Assembly: GCF_030294945.1 (NCBI RefSeq)
Contig: NZ_AP018448.1
Coordinates: forward strand, 5,362,001 to 5,426,000
Length of the DNA: 64,000 nt
Source of the DNA: Streptomyces graminofaciens
Lineage (GTDB): Bacteria; Actinomycetota; Actinomycetes; Streptomycetales; Streptomycetaceae
Direction: 5' to 3'
Below the pieces are notes generated by a model. The model saw nothing but the letters and a program-made list of their open reading frames with translations, made no database searches and had not been told where the DNA came from. Positions 54,066 through 62,310 of the stretch are shown here, in pieces. Numbering within the stretch: position 1 is the stretch's first letter; each line of letters begins with the position of its first letter. The position numbers were made by a program, and so were the translations under genes.

Positions 54066-55495
54066 TGCCTGAGCCCACGACGCCCGTGACCTTTCCTCCC
54101 GCCTTTCTCTGGGGCGCGGCGACGTCCGCGTACCAGATCGAGGGTGCGGTGCGGGAGGGCGGCCGTACGCCCTCGATCTGGGACACCTTCAGCCATACTC
54201 CGGGCAAGACGGCCGGTGGCGAGCACGGTGACATCGCTGTCGACCACTACCACCGCTACCGCGACGACGTGGCGCTCATGGCCGAGCTGGGCCTGAACTC
54301 GTACCGCTTCTCGATCTCCTGGTCGCGGGTGCAGCCGACGGGCCGGGGGCCGGCGATCCAGCAGGGTCTGGACTTCTACCGGCGCCTGGTGGACGAGCTG
54401 CTGGCGAAGAACATCAAGCCGGCGGTCACCCTCTACCACTGGGACCTCCCGCAGGAGCTGGAGGACGCGGGCGGCTGGCCGGAGCGGGAGACGGCGCTGC
54501 GGTTCGCGGAGTACGCGCAGATCGTCGGGGAGGCGCTCGGCGACCGGGTCGAGCAGTGGATCACGCTCAACGAGCCGTGGTGCAGCGCGTTCCTGGGCTA
54601 CAGCTCAGGGGTGCACGCGCCGGGGCGTACGGACCCGGCGGCGTCGCTGCGTGCGGCGCACCACCTGAACCTGGCGCATGGGCTGGGCGTTTCGGCCCTG
54701 CGGGCCTCGATGCCCTCCCGTAACAACGTGGCGGTGAGCCTGAACTCGTCGGTCGTACGGCCGGTTTCGGACTCTCCGGAGGACCTGGCGGCGGCCCGCA
54801 AGATCGACGACCTGGCGAACGGTGTCTTCCACGGTCCGATGCTGCACGGCGCGTATCCCGAGACGCTCTTCGCGGCCACCGCGTCGGTCACGGACTGGTC
54901 GTTCGTGCAGGACGGCGATGTGACGGTGATCAACCAGCCGCTGGACGCGCTGGGGCTGAACTACTACACGCCGACGCTGGTGGGCGCGGTGGACCCGTCG
55001 GTCGCCGGTCCGCGCGCGGACGGGCACGGCAAGAGCGACCACTCACCGTGGCCGGCCGCGGACGACGTCGCCTTCCACCAGACTCCGGGCGACCGTACGG
55101 AGATGGGCTGGACGATCGACCCTACGGGCCTGCACGAACTGATCATGCGGTACACGAGGGAGGCTCCGGGCCTGCCGCTGTACGTCACGGAGAACGGCGC
55201 GGCCTACGACGACAAGCCGGACCCGGAGGGCCGGGTCCACGACCCGGAGCGGATCGCCTACCTGCACGGCCACCTGCGGGCGGTCCGCCGCGCGATCGCC
55301 GAGGGGGCGGATGTGCGGGGCTACTACCTGTGGTCCCTGATGGACAACTTCGAGTGGTCGTACGGGTACGGGAAGCGGTTCGGGGCGGTGTACGTGGATT
55401 ACGGGACGCTTGCTCGTACGCCGAAGTCGAGCGCGTACTGGTACGGGCAGGCGGCGAAGACGGGGGCGTTGCCGCCGTTGGCCACGACGGCGTAG
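54065..55495 (+). CDS. bglC: GH1 beta-glucosidase
   Basis: The 476-residue family GH1 enzyme has [44 protein letters not shown], acid/base Glu in ITLNEPWC, nucleophile Glu in [12 protein letters not shown], and [18 protein letters not shown]. It has no signal peptide, so it cleaves imported cellobiose in the cytoplasm. It follows cebEFG and carries its own CebR box, as in other Streptomyces ceb loci. Confidence 0.95.
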   Translation: MPEPTTPVTFPPAFLWGAATSAYQIEGAVREGGRTPSIWDTFSHTPGKTAGGEHGDIAVDHYHRYRDDVALMAELGLNSYRFSISWSRVQPTGRGPAIQQGLDFYRRLVDELLAKNIKPAVTLYHWDLPQELEDAGGWPERETALRFAEYAQIVGEALGDRVEQWITLNEPWCSAFLGYSSGVHAPGRTDPAASLRAAHHLNLAHGLGVSALRASMPSRNNVAVSLNSSVVRPVSDSPEDLAAARKIDDLANGVFHGPMLHGAYPETLFAATASVTDWSFVQDGDVTVINQPLDALGLNYYTPTLVGAVDPSVAGPRADGHGKSDHSPWPAADDVAFHQTPGDRTEMGWTIDPTGLHELIMRYTREAPGLPLYVTENGAAYDDKPDPEGRVHDPERIAYLHGHLRAVRRAIAEGADVRGYYLWSLMDNFEWSYGYGKRFGAVYVDYGTLARTPKSSAYWYGQAAKTGALPPLATTA

Positions 55496-55517
55496 GGGCG
55501 GGGCGGTTCGGGGGCGC

Positions 55518-55545
55518 GGCGGGGACCCTTCACGGGGTCCCCGCC
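55518..55545. terminator. Bidirectional terminator after bglC
   Basis: An 11-bp perfect stem GGCGGGGACCC (55518-55528) pairs with GGGTCCCCGCC (55535-55545) around a 6-nt loop, between convergent genes. Confidence 0.85.
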
Positions 55546-55563
55546 GGTCGATGGGAGGGTCGC

Positions 55564-56187
55564 TCAGCGCTCGCAGCTGTCCTTCAGGTCGTTGACGTCC
55601 CCGGTGCAGGTGTCGGTGCCGGCGTCTCCGTAGGAGCGGTCGTTGCCGGGTGTGAAGTCACCGGCGTCCAGGGTGTCGTCGCCGCTTCTGCCGAACATGG
55701 TGTCGTCTCCGGCGCCACCGGTGATGGTGTCGGCCCCGGCACCGCCGAAGACGGTGTCGTGCCCGCCGTCGCCGTTCAGGAAGGTCTTCGCGGTGGCGGC
55801 ATAGTCGATCGTGATGATGTCGTCGCCCGTGCCGCCGTTGATGTTGGCGGGCAGGTTGCCCTTCACGAGGACCATGTCGCCCAGGTCCCCCATGTCGAGA
55901 GTGAGGGTGCGGCTGCCGTACGGGCAGGTGACCGTGGAGCGGTCGACCTGGGTGCAGCCGGATCCCGCGGTGACGGTGTCGCCGCCGTCGTAGATGGTGA
56001 CGGTGTTGCCGGACCGGGTGACCTCGAGGGTGTTCGCCTTCCCCGCCGCGGCGTTGACGAAGATACGAACCGAGTTCACGCTCACACCGGTCGCCGCGTG
56101 CGCCTGTCCTGCCGACAGCACGGTGGCCGTGCCCAGCACGACGGTCGTGACGCCGGCCTGTACCGCTCTACGCATTGAGGTCTTCAA
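55564..56187 (-). CDS. Secreted RTX-repeat (hemolysin-type Ca2+-binding) protein
   Basis: The 207-residue product has a signal peptide (MRRAVQAGVTTVVLGTATVLSAGQAHA) and a middle beta-rich region with three Cys. The C-terminal third has RTX-like nonapeptides: GGTGDDIIT, GGAGADTIT, GGAGDDTMF, GRSGDDTLD. These probably fold into a calcium-binding beta-roll outside the cell. AGGAGG five bases before TTG 56187 favours that start, four codons upstream of ATG 56175. No export operon (type I) is near; Sec export is implied. Confidence 0.8.
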   Translation of the reverse strand: MKTSMRRAVQAGVTTVVLGTATVLSAGQAHAATGVSVNSVRIFVNAAAGKANTLEVTRSGNTVTIYDGGDTVTAGSGCTQVDRSTVTCPYGSRTLTLDMGDLGDMVLVKGNLPANINGGTGDDIITIDYAATAKTFLNGDGGHDTVFGGAGADTITGGAGDDTMFGRSGDDTLDAGDFTPGNDRSYGDAGTDTCTGDVNDLKDSCER

Positions 56188-56326
56188 TGCCCCTCCTCTT
56201 CCCCCTGATGAACACGGGCTGGTCTTGCCGTGATCCATCCTGGGAGGGGAGGGGTGGGGGCGCATGGGGGGAGAGCCCCCAATTACCGGCTGTGGTCCAG
56301 GTATCCGTGGGGACGGCGCGGGCGGA

Positions 56327-56761
56327 TCAGCATCCTGGCCAGGAATGGACCTCCCGGGCTTCCTGCAGGTTGCCCGACCCCAACTCGAACCAGGTCGCCT
56401 TGCCGCGCCCCGGGCCGTGCGTGCATACGCCCCAGGCGTCGGCGCCGTACGAGATGAGCATCATGCCCCGCCCGTCCTCGTCATCGCCGCTCGCGACTCG
56501 GCCGACGGGCAGCCCCGGGGCCTCGTCGTGGACGAGGACGCGGAGGCGGGCGGGGTCGGGCCAGCCGGCGCGGAGGGTGACGGGGGTGGTGCAGCCCTTT
56601 GCCGCACAGGCGTTGATGGCGTTGGTGACGGCTTCCGAGGTCAACAGAACTGCCGCGTCGGTGAGTTCGGGGTAGTCGGAGGCGGCGAGGAGGGTGCGGA
56701 CGGTTTCGCGGGCGGGGCGCACCCAGGCGGGGTGGGGTGGGAAGACGAGGGATACGTCCAT
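56327..56761 (-). CDS. Anti-sigma-like ATP-binding protein (HATPase_c_2)
   Basis: The 144-residue product (MDVSLVFPPHPAWVRPARETVRTLL) has the N-box LLTSEAVTNAINAC, LRVLVHDEAPGLP and DDEDGRGMMLISYGADAWGV of the RsbW/SpoIIAB-type GHKL ATPases. ATG 56761 starts the domain; the longer frame upstream is not supported. It is divergent from a XRE regulator, with DUF397 and M55 genes beyond. Such ATPases accompany WhiJ/AbaA-like loci in Streptomyces. Confidence 0.85.
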   Translation of the reverse strand: MDVSLVFPPHPAWVRPARETVRTLLAASDYPELTDAAVLLTSEAVTNAINACAAKGCTTPVTLRAGWPDPARLRVLVHDEAPGLPVGRVASGDDEDGRGMMLISYGADAWGVCTHGPGRGKATWFELGSGNLQEAREVHSWPGC

Positions 56762-57005
56762 GGGTGGATTCCGTTCAGTGGGGGTGGGCGTGCACGCGGT
56801 GACCAGGTCCAGGGCTCCTGGGAGTGGCTTGAGGCCGGGGGTGCTTCCTCGTGACGCGAGGTGAGTAGCTTGATGCAGACGGTAGGGAAATGTTTTCCTT
56901 TGCCGCAAGCTTCTACCGATGACGTCACCTAAGTGGGTGACACACCAAAAGCACGGTGACTCCTGGCTGTTGCGGTCGGCAGACTGCGTGCTTTGGAGGA
57001 CAGAC

Positions 57006-57887
57006 ATGGCACCCAGGAGCAATCCCAGCGAACGTCAACGCAGGCTGGGGGCGGAGCTGCGCAAACTGCGCGTACGCGCCGGCCTCTCCGGTGAGCAGGC
57101 GGCGACCATCCTGGACGCGGACCGCGCCCGCGTCAGCAACATCGAGACCGGGCGCATCGACGTGTCCCGCAACCGCCTCTACAAGGTGCTCCACGAGTAC
57201 GGCTGCCCGCCCGGGCCGTACTTCGACGGGTTGATGGCGATGGCCCAGGAGAACGGCAAGGGCTGGTGGAGGGAGTTCAGCGACACCATCGGACCCGCGG
57301 CGCGAGACCTGGTCGAACTCGAATCCCGATCGACCGTCCTGCGTACGCACGGCCCGATGGTGATCCCGGGCATGCTCCAGACCGAGGAGTACGCCCACGC
57401 CGTGCTCAGCACGACGGAGGCGGACCCTCAACGCGTCGGCCGCTACACCGAGTTCCGCCTGGCGCGCCAGCGCGTATTGACGGGCCGCTCACCGGTGTCG
57501 TACCGCGCGATCATCCATGAATCCGTGCTCCACACCCAGGTGGGCGGACCGGCGGTGATGCGCAGGCAGTTGCTCCGGCTGATGGAGCTCTCCCGGCTGC
57601 CCAACGTGACCGTGCAGGTGTATCCGTTCGAGGCGGGCATCTACTCGGCGCACAGTCGCTCGTTTGTCATCTTCGGCGGCGGTGTACCCGAACTGGACAC
57701 GGTTTACCTGGAGCATCCGACGAAGTCCCTGTTCCTGTGGGATGGAGCCCAACTCGACGAGTACGCGAAAATGTTCGAGCGGCTCTCGGAGCTGGCGTTG
57801 GCCCCTGTGGACCCGGAATCGACTCCGGAGTCACACGAGTCCCGCGACTCCCTGAGTCTGCTCCAACATGTGATGTACACCCTCTGA
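57006..57887 (+). CDS. XRE-family regulator with DUF5753 (WhiJ-like)
   Basis: The 293-residue product has the N-terminal helix-turn-helix (RRLGAELRKLRVRAGLSGEQAATILDADRARVSNIETGRIDVS) and a DUF5753 domain (HGPMVIPGMLQTEEYAHAVL, LARQRVLTGRSPVSYRAIIHESVLHTQVGG, PNVTVQVYPFEAGIYSAHSRSF). GGAGG seven bases before ATG 57006 fixes the start. It is 13 bp upstream of a DUF397 gene. In S. coelicolor, WhiJ-type proteins of this pair act in development; whether this locus does is not known. Confidence 0.92.
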   Translation: MAPRSNPSERQRRLGAELRKLRVRAGLSGEQAATILDADRARVSNIETGRIDVSRNRLYKVLHEYGCPPGPYFDGLMAMAQENGKGWWREFSDTIGPAARDLVELESRSTVLRTHGPMVIPGMLQTEEYAHAVLSTTEADPQRVGRYTEFRLARQRVLTGRSPVSYRAIIHESVLHTQVGGPAVMRRQLLRLMELSRLPNVTVQVYPFEAGIYSAHSRSFVIFGGGVPELDTVYLEHPTKSLFLWDGAQLDEYAKMFERLSELALAPVDPESTPESHESRDSLSLLQHVMYTL

Positions 57888-57900
57888 AAGGACCCCCGCC

Positions 57901-58107
57901 ATGCCACCTCAACTCGTCTGGCAGAAGTCGTCGTTCAGCACGGGCGGGGAGGGCGAGTGCGTGGAGCTGGCGGCGACGACCACGGATACCGGACACATCC
58001 ACCTCCGCGAGAGCGACCGTCCGCACGAGACCGCCACGACCACGCCCGGCGCGCTGGCCGGCCTGCTACGCGCGGTGAGGTCCGGGGCCCTCGGTCGTGA
58101 GTCATGA
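57901..58107 (+). CDS. DUF397 small protein
   Basis: The 68-residue product is one DUF397 domain: LVWQKSSFSTGGEGECVELA, then a short HIHLRESDRP strand and the helical end ALAGLLRAVRSGAL. These proteins are the usual partners of the XRE/DUF5753 regulators. AAAGGA precedes ATG 57901. The last four bases form an ATGA overlap with the M55 peptidase gene, so that enzyme is drawn into the unit. Confidence 0.92.
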   Translation: MPPQLVWQKSSFSTGGEGECVELAATTTDTGHIHLRESDRPHETATTTPGALAGLLRAVRSGALGRES

Positions 58108-58931
58108 AGCTGCTGATCTCTGTCGACATGGAGGGCGTCTCGGCAGTCTCGCATCCCACCGAGACGAATCCGGCCGGCTACGACTACGAGCGAGGCCGGG
58201 CGCTCATGACGGCCGAGGCGAACGCCGTGATCGCCGGAGTCCTGGACGCCGAACCCACTGCCGAGGTCTGGGTCGCCGACGCGCACGGACCTTTCCGCAA
58301 CCTCCTGCCGGAGGAGCTTGACCGGCGAGCCCATCTGGTTCGTGGCAAGCCGCGCCCACTGGGCATGCTCGGCGGGCTCGACGAACACACGGACGCTGCT
58401 CTGTTCGTCGGCTACCACGCCCGTGCCGGTAGCGGGCCGGCCGTGCTGGCGCACACCATGAGCGACGGCATCCTGGACGTGCGTGTGGCCGGACGTCCCA
58501 TGGGCGAGATCGGTCTCAACGCCGCCATGGCCGGGCACTTGGGCGTACCGGTTGTACTACTCAGTGGCGACGACACAGCCTGCGCCGAACTGCGTGATCT
58601 AGTCCCTTCTGCGGTCACCGTCGAGGTCAAACAAGCCCTCGGTCAGGCCGCCGCCATAGCCCTGCACCCGGAGGAAGCCCGCGAGCGGTTGCGTCGGGCC
58701 GCCGCCGAAGCCATCACACAGCGTGCCCTGGTTCCGCCGCTGACCATTGCCGGACGGCTTGATGTCGAGGTCGACCTCTACAACCCGTTCACGGTTGATC
58801 TGGCGACACTAGTGCCAGGTGTCTCACGCGCCGAGGACGGTCGTACGATCGCCTTCACCGCAACCGACTTCGCCGAGGCATACCGCGTGGTCCTGCTGCT
58901 CGTACAGCTCTCCAGCATCAAACCCGGTTAG
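58104..58931 (+). CDS. M55 family D-aminopeptidase
   Basis: The 275-residue protein resembles DppA: MKLLISVDMEGVSAVSHPTE (metal-binding Asp and Glu), VWVADAHGPFRNLLP, ALFVGYHARAG, VLAHTMSDGILDVRVAGRPMGEIGLNAAMAG. M55 enzymes remove N-terminal D-residues such as D-Ala from peptides. It has no signal peptide, so it acts in the cytoplasm. Its ATG overlaps the DUF397 stop. The end lies 8 bp from the remains of a PIN toxin gene. Confidence 0.88.
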   Translation: MKLLISVDMEGVSAVSHPTETNPAGYDYERGRALMTAEANAVIAGVLDAEPTAEVWVADAHGPFRNLLPEELDRRAHLVRGKPRPLGMLGGLDEHTDAALFVGYHARAGSGPAVLAHTMSDGILDVRVAGRPMGEIGLNAAMAGHLGVPVVLLSGDDTACAELRDLVPSAVTVEVKQALGQAAAIALHPEEARERLRRAAAEAITQRALVPPLTIAGRLDVEVDLYNPFTVDLATLVPGVSRAEDGRTIAFTATDFAEAYRVVLLLVQLSSIKPG

Positions 58932-58938
58932 GGCCGGA

Positions 58939-59360
58939 CTAGATGGCGACCAGCCGTACCTGTCCCCGCAGAGCTTCGTGATGTCGTCGACATCCGAGGT
59001 GAGCATGACCACCAGCCGGTGCTGTCTCAGGGCCGTCTCGGCGACGGCCGCGTCGACGGCGTACTTGTGACCATGCAGACCGGCGCTGATCAGCATGGCC
59101 GACGCGGCCCTCGCCTCCTCGTCCCCGATGGGAACGATCCGCATGCCGGAGAGGACCCGTGCGAGCCGGGCCCTGTCCGTTCGGCGATGGACCGCCTCGA
59201 TGATCGTCAGCGCGCTGATGGCCACCTCCATGCCCCGCTTGCGCGCCTCGGCGACGAGCACGACGAGCACGACGACGGGCTCGTCGTCGCCGACCAGCTT
59301 GGACAGGCCTTCACAGTCCAGGACGAGGGTGCCCTCGTGGCTCGGCTTGCGGCGGGCCAC
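58939..59360 (-). pseudogene. PIN-domain (VapC-like) toxin with C-terminal frameshift
   Basis: From GTG 59360, after GAGGAGG, the frame gives TLVLDCEGLSKLVGDDEP, then ALTIIEAVHRR, ARAASAMLISAGLHGHKYAVDAAVAETAL and VVMLTSDVDDITKLCGDR, a PIN nuclease pattern with its acidic residues. Right after CGDR the frame runs on without stop to 58824. A +1 shift near 58956-58962 restores VRLVAI and a stop at 58939, the usual end of such proteins (about 140 residues). One base is therefore probably lost, unless it is a sequencing error. Confidence 0.7.
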
Positions 59361-59491
59361 CGGCCCTCCTCGGCGAACACCTCGTCGAAGACGCGACGTG
59401 CCCGCTCCTGCTCGCCCGTGGAGATCGGCCCCTTGCGCTGTTCGTACTCGGCCAGGTGCTCGTCCGCGGACAGCCCTAGGCCGTGGCTCAC
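59207..59491 (-). CDS. Antitoxin partner of the PIN toxin (C-terminus uncertain)
   Basis: From GTG 59491 (GGAG five bases before) the product begins MSHGLGLSADEHLAEYEQRKGPISTGEQERARRVFDEVFAEEG, a short helical acidic/basic protein like VapB-type antitoxins. It overlaps the toxin start by an offset frame, as is usual. After about residue 48 the sequence reads like an out-of-frame shadow of the toxin gene, so the true end may be earlier or the frame may be damaged. Confidence 0.5.
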   Translation of the reverse strand: MSHGLGLSADEHLAEYEQRKGPISTGEQERARRVFDEVFAEEGRWPAASRATRAPSSWTVKACPSWSATTSPSSCSSCSSPRRASGAWRWPSAR

Positions 59492-59512
59492 TCATGCTCC
59501 GAGCCACGGCCT
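59478..59512 (-). terminator. Hairpin between GH42 and antitoxin genes
   Basis: AGGCCGTGGCTC (59478-59489) pairs with GAGCCACGGCCT (59501-59512). It follows the GH42 stop on the minus strand but also sequesters the antitoxin ribosome site in its loop. No T-run is seen. Confidence 0.5.
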
Positions 59513-59532
59513 TGGAATGCCTCAGTCTGTCG

Positions 59533-61548
59533 TCAGCGCGGTTCGCGTACGACCGCCACCTCGCCCGGCGCGATCCGCACCGCGCCGCCGTCGATGTTCT
59601 TGCCGGTCAGGAGTTCGGACGCATCCGCCGCGACCTCCACGTCGGCCTCCACTCCACCGTGGTTGATCAGGAAGAGGAAGTCGGCGTCCGGCCCCCGGCG
59701 CAGTACGGCTTCCACGCCCGCGGGAGTCTCGCGTACCGACTTCACGCCCGCCTCCGCGCGGATGCGGTCCAGCAGCGATGCGAGTGTCGTCGGGTCCGGG
59801 CGTGTGGCCACGTACCACGCCGTGCCCGAGCCGTGGGCGTGACGAGTCACCGCCGGTACGCCCGCCAGCGGACCCGATGTGTACGACTCCACCGTCTCCG
59901 CGCCCGCCAGGGCAACCCGCTCCGACCACAGCGTGGCCGTGCCTCCGCCGCTCAGGGTCACCGACTCGCCCGGCAGCAGCGGGAACAGTTCGTCCGTGCG
60001 GACGCCCAGGGTCTCCCGGAACGCTCCCGGGTAGCCGCCCAGCCGGATGTGGCAGTTCTCGTCCACCGCCCCGCTGTGGAAGCCGACGGCCAGTGACCCG
60101 CCGTTCGCCGCGAAGGCCGTCAGGTTCGCCGCGGACTCGTCGTCCACCAGGTACAGGCTCGGGGCCAGGACCAGCTTGTACCGGGACAGGTCCGCGTCGG
60201 GGCGTACGAAGTCCACCGGTACACCCGCTCGCCACAGTGGCTCGTACCAGGATCGGATCAGGTCCTGGAAGCGGAGCTTCTCGCTCGGCTGGGAGGGGAG
60301 TTCCAGGGCCCACCAGGCGTCCCAGTCCCAGGTGATGGCCACCTCGGCCACGCCTCTGCTGCCGCGTACCTCCGACAGCGACCTGAGGTCCGCGCCCAAC
60401 CGCACCACGTCACGCCAGATCTGACTGTCGGTGCCCGCGTGCGGCAGCATCGCCGAGTGCCACTGCTCGGCGCCCGCCTTGGCCGCGCGCCACTGGAAGT
60501 ACGCGATGCCGTCCGCGCCGTGCGCGACGTGGGACAGCGCGTTGCGGCGCAGTTCGCCCGCCGTCTTGGCCCTGTTGACGGGCTGCCAGTTCACCGCGCC
60601 CGTGGAGTGTTCCATCAGCAGCCAGGGGGCGCCGCCGGCCAGGGACCTGACCACGTCGCCGCTCAGCGCCACGTCGATCTGCGACTCGGGGTCCGTCGAC
60701 TGGAGGTAGTGGTCGTTCGAGACGATGTCCAGCTCGGGGGCCCAGCGCCAGTAGTCCAGCTTGTCGAAGTTGTGCATCACCATGAAGTTGGTGGTGGCGG
60801 GGATCGACGGGGCCGCCTCCAGCAGTACCTCGCGCTCCGCCTTCAACAGGCTCAGCAGCGCGTCGCTGGAGAAGCGGCGCCAGTCCAGCTGGTGGGTCGG
60901 GTTCGGGACCGCTCCCGTCGCGCGGGGCGGGATGATCTCGTCCCAGTCGTAGTACCACTGGCTCCAGAACGTCGTGCCCCAGGCGTCGTTCAGCGCCGCG
61001 AGGTCGTTGTCGTACTTCGTCCGCAGCCAGACCCTGAACGCCGCCGCGCTCTCGTCGCAGTAGCACTCCCCGTTGTGGCAGCCGTACTCGTTGTGGACGT
61101 GCCACATCACCACCGCGGGGTGCTCCGCGTAGCGGTCGGCCAGCGTCCTCGTCATGCGCAGGGCCGCCTCGCGGTACGCGGGGCTGCTCGGGCAGAACGT
61201 CTGGCGGCTGCCGTACGAGAGGGTCCGGCCGTCCTTGTCCACCGGCAGGGCCTCGGGGTGGGCCTTGAAGAACCAGGCGGGCGGTGCCGCCGTCGGCGTC
61301 GCCAGGTCCGCTGCGATGCCGTGGGAGTAGAGCATGTCGAGGATGCGGTCCATGCGGGCGAAGTCGTACTCGCCCTCGGCCGGCTCCAGCAGCGCCCACG
61401 AGAAGATGCCGACGCTGACCATGTTCACCCCGGCCTCGCGCATCAGACGCACGTCCTCGGCCCAGACCTCCTCGGGCCACTGCTCGGGGTTGTAGTCGCC
61501 GCCGTACGCGATGCCGGGGACGTTCAGTTCACGTGGTTCGCGCTTCAT
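59533..61548 (-). CDS. GH42 beta-galactosidase
   Basis: The 671-residue product is a GH42 enzyme: IAYGGDYNPEQWPEEVWAEDVRLMREAGVNMVSVGIFSWALLEP at the start, acid/base Glu in MWHVHNEYGCHN, a Cys-rich zinc-type stretch (CHNGECYCD), and nucleophile Glu in PWLLMEHSTGAVNW. Trimerisation and beta-sandwich domains follow to VAVVREPR. There is no signal peptide. ATG 61548 overlaps the stop of the GH36 remnant (ATGA). Upstream sugar permeases indicate imported galactosides as substrate. Confidence 0.94.
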   Translation of the reverse strand: MKREPRELNVPGIAYGGDYNPEQWPEEVWAEDVRLMREAGVNMVSVGIFSWALLEPAEGEYDFARMDRILDMLYSHGIAADLATPTAAPPAWFFKAHPEALPVDKDGRTLSYGSRQTFCPSSPAYREAALRMTRTLADRYAEHPAVVMWHVHNEYGCHNGECYCDESAAAFRVWLRTKYDNDLAALNDAWGTTFWSQWYYDWDEIIPPRATGAVPNPTHQLDWRRFSSDALLSLLKAEREVLLEAAPSIPATTNFMVMHNFDKLDYWRWAPELDIVSNDHYLQSTDPESQIDVALSGDVVRSLAGGAPWLLMEHSTGAVNWQPVNRAKTAGELRRNALSHVAHGADGIAYFQWRAAKAGAEQWHSAMLPHAGTDSQIWRDVVRLGADLRSLSEVRGSRGVAEVAITWDWDAWWALELPSQPSEKLRFQDLIRSWYEPLWRAGVPVDFVRPDADLSRYKLVLAPSLYLVDDESAANLTAFAANGGSLAVGFHSGAVDENCHIRLGGYPGAFRETLGVRTDELFPLLPGESVTLSGGGTATLWSERVALAGAETVESYTSGPLAGVPAVTRHAHGSGTAWYVATRPDPTTLASLLDRIRAEAGVKSVRETPAGVEAVLRRGPDADFLFLINHGGVEADVEVAADASELLTGKNIDGGAVRIAPGEVAVVREPR

Positions 61549-62201
61549 GCCGCGGCTCCGCTCAGCAGACGGCGTGTCGTGGCCACGCCCCAGTCGTCCA
61601 GGGACAGGAGGCGGTCGCTGGACGCCATCAGGCCGCCCGTCGCCTCCAGGTGTGCCGCCCACGGCTCCCGTGTCTCCACGGCCGGGCGGGCCATCAAGCA
61701 GTCGGGGTCGTTCACCCAGAGGCGGCCCACGCCCGTGAACTCCGCCGGGTACTCGTACCAAGAGCACCAGACCGTCGGCGCCGGGCGGGGGGCCTCCAGC
61801 CCCAGCTGGGAGGCCCACTCGCCCAGTACCGACTGGATGTCCGCGCCCGTCCACTCCTTCACCGGACCGTCGGCGCTCACCTCCGCCACCTCACCCCCGT
61901 CCCGTACCACCAGGCGGATGGACGGGACCTCGTGGACGGGGTCCGCCGCGGCCCACAGACGCACCGGCGAGCCGTCTCCCGGGTCGAGTGCCAGCAGGCC
62001 CTCCCCCTGGAAGGTCCCGGTGGGGACGGTGACCCCGGGCCGGTAGCAGACCGTCGCCCAGTTGTCGTTCGTCGGGCGGTACGGGGTCGCGTCGAGGGCG
62101 TAGGCGCCGCTGGGGCTCCAGGACTGCCAGCCCTCCTCGTGGACCTTCGCCGTACGGATGTCCACGGGCACGGATGCCACGGACGTGAAGGGGTGGTGCA
62201 C
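61545..62201 (-). pseudogene. GH36-like alpha-galactosidase remnant with in-frame loss of the catalytic core
   Basis: The 218-residue frame begins with the N-terminal beta domain of GH36-type enzymes (VHEEGWQSWSPSGAYALDATPYRP, GTFQGEGLLALDPGDGSPV, VWCSWYEYPAEFTG). It then jumps near residue 156 (about 61735) straight to the C-terminal RLWVNDPDCLMARPAVETREPWAAHLEATGGLMASSDR. The barrel segment with the catalytic Asp residues, some 150-200 residues, is missing. The frame is kept, so a protein may still be made, but it should be inactive. GAGAGAG precedes GTG 62201. Confidence 0.75.
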
Positions 62202-62245
62202 GGTGGTTCTCTCTCAAGAAGTGGGCGTCAGCCCGAAAAAGCGAG

Positions 62246-62310
62246 CCTCAGCCTTGTCGGACCTCAGCCTTGTCGGACCTCGGCCCTCGTCGGACCTCAG
62301 CCCTTGTTGG
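62246..62310. repeat. Four tandem 16-17-bp units across a permease stop
   Basis: CCTCAGCCTTGTCGGA is repeated at 62246-62261 and 62262-62277, and diverged copies lie at 62278-62294 and 62295-62310. The permease stop codon (62297-62299) is inside the last unit. Confidence 0.85.

Noticed and set aside
58065..58078. CTACGCGCGGTG in the DUF397 gene as an operator copy
   Set aside because: It is not palindromic on the right side and lies within coding sequence away from any promoter.
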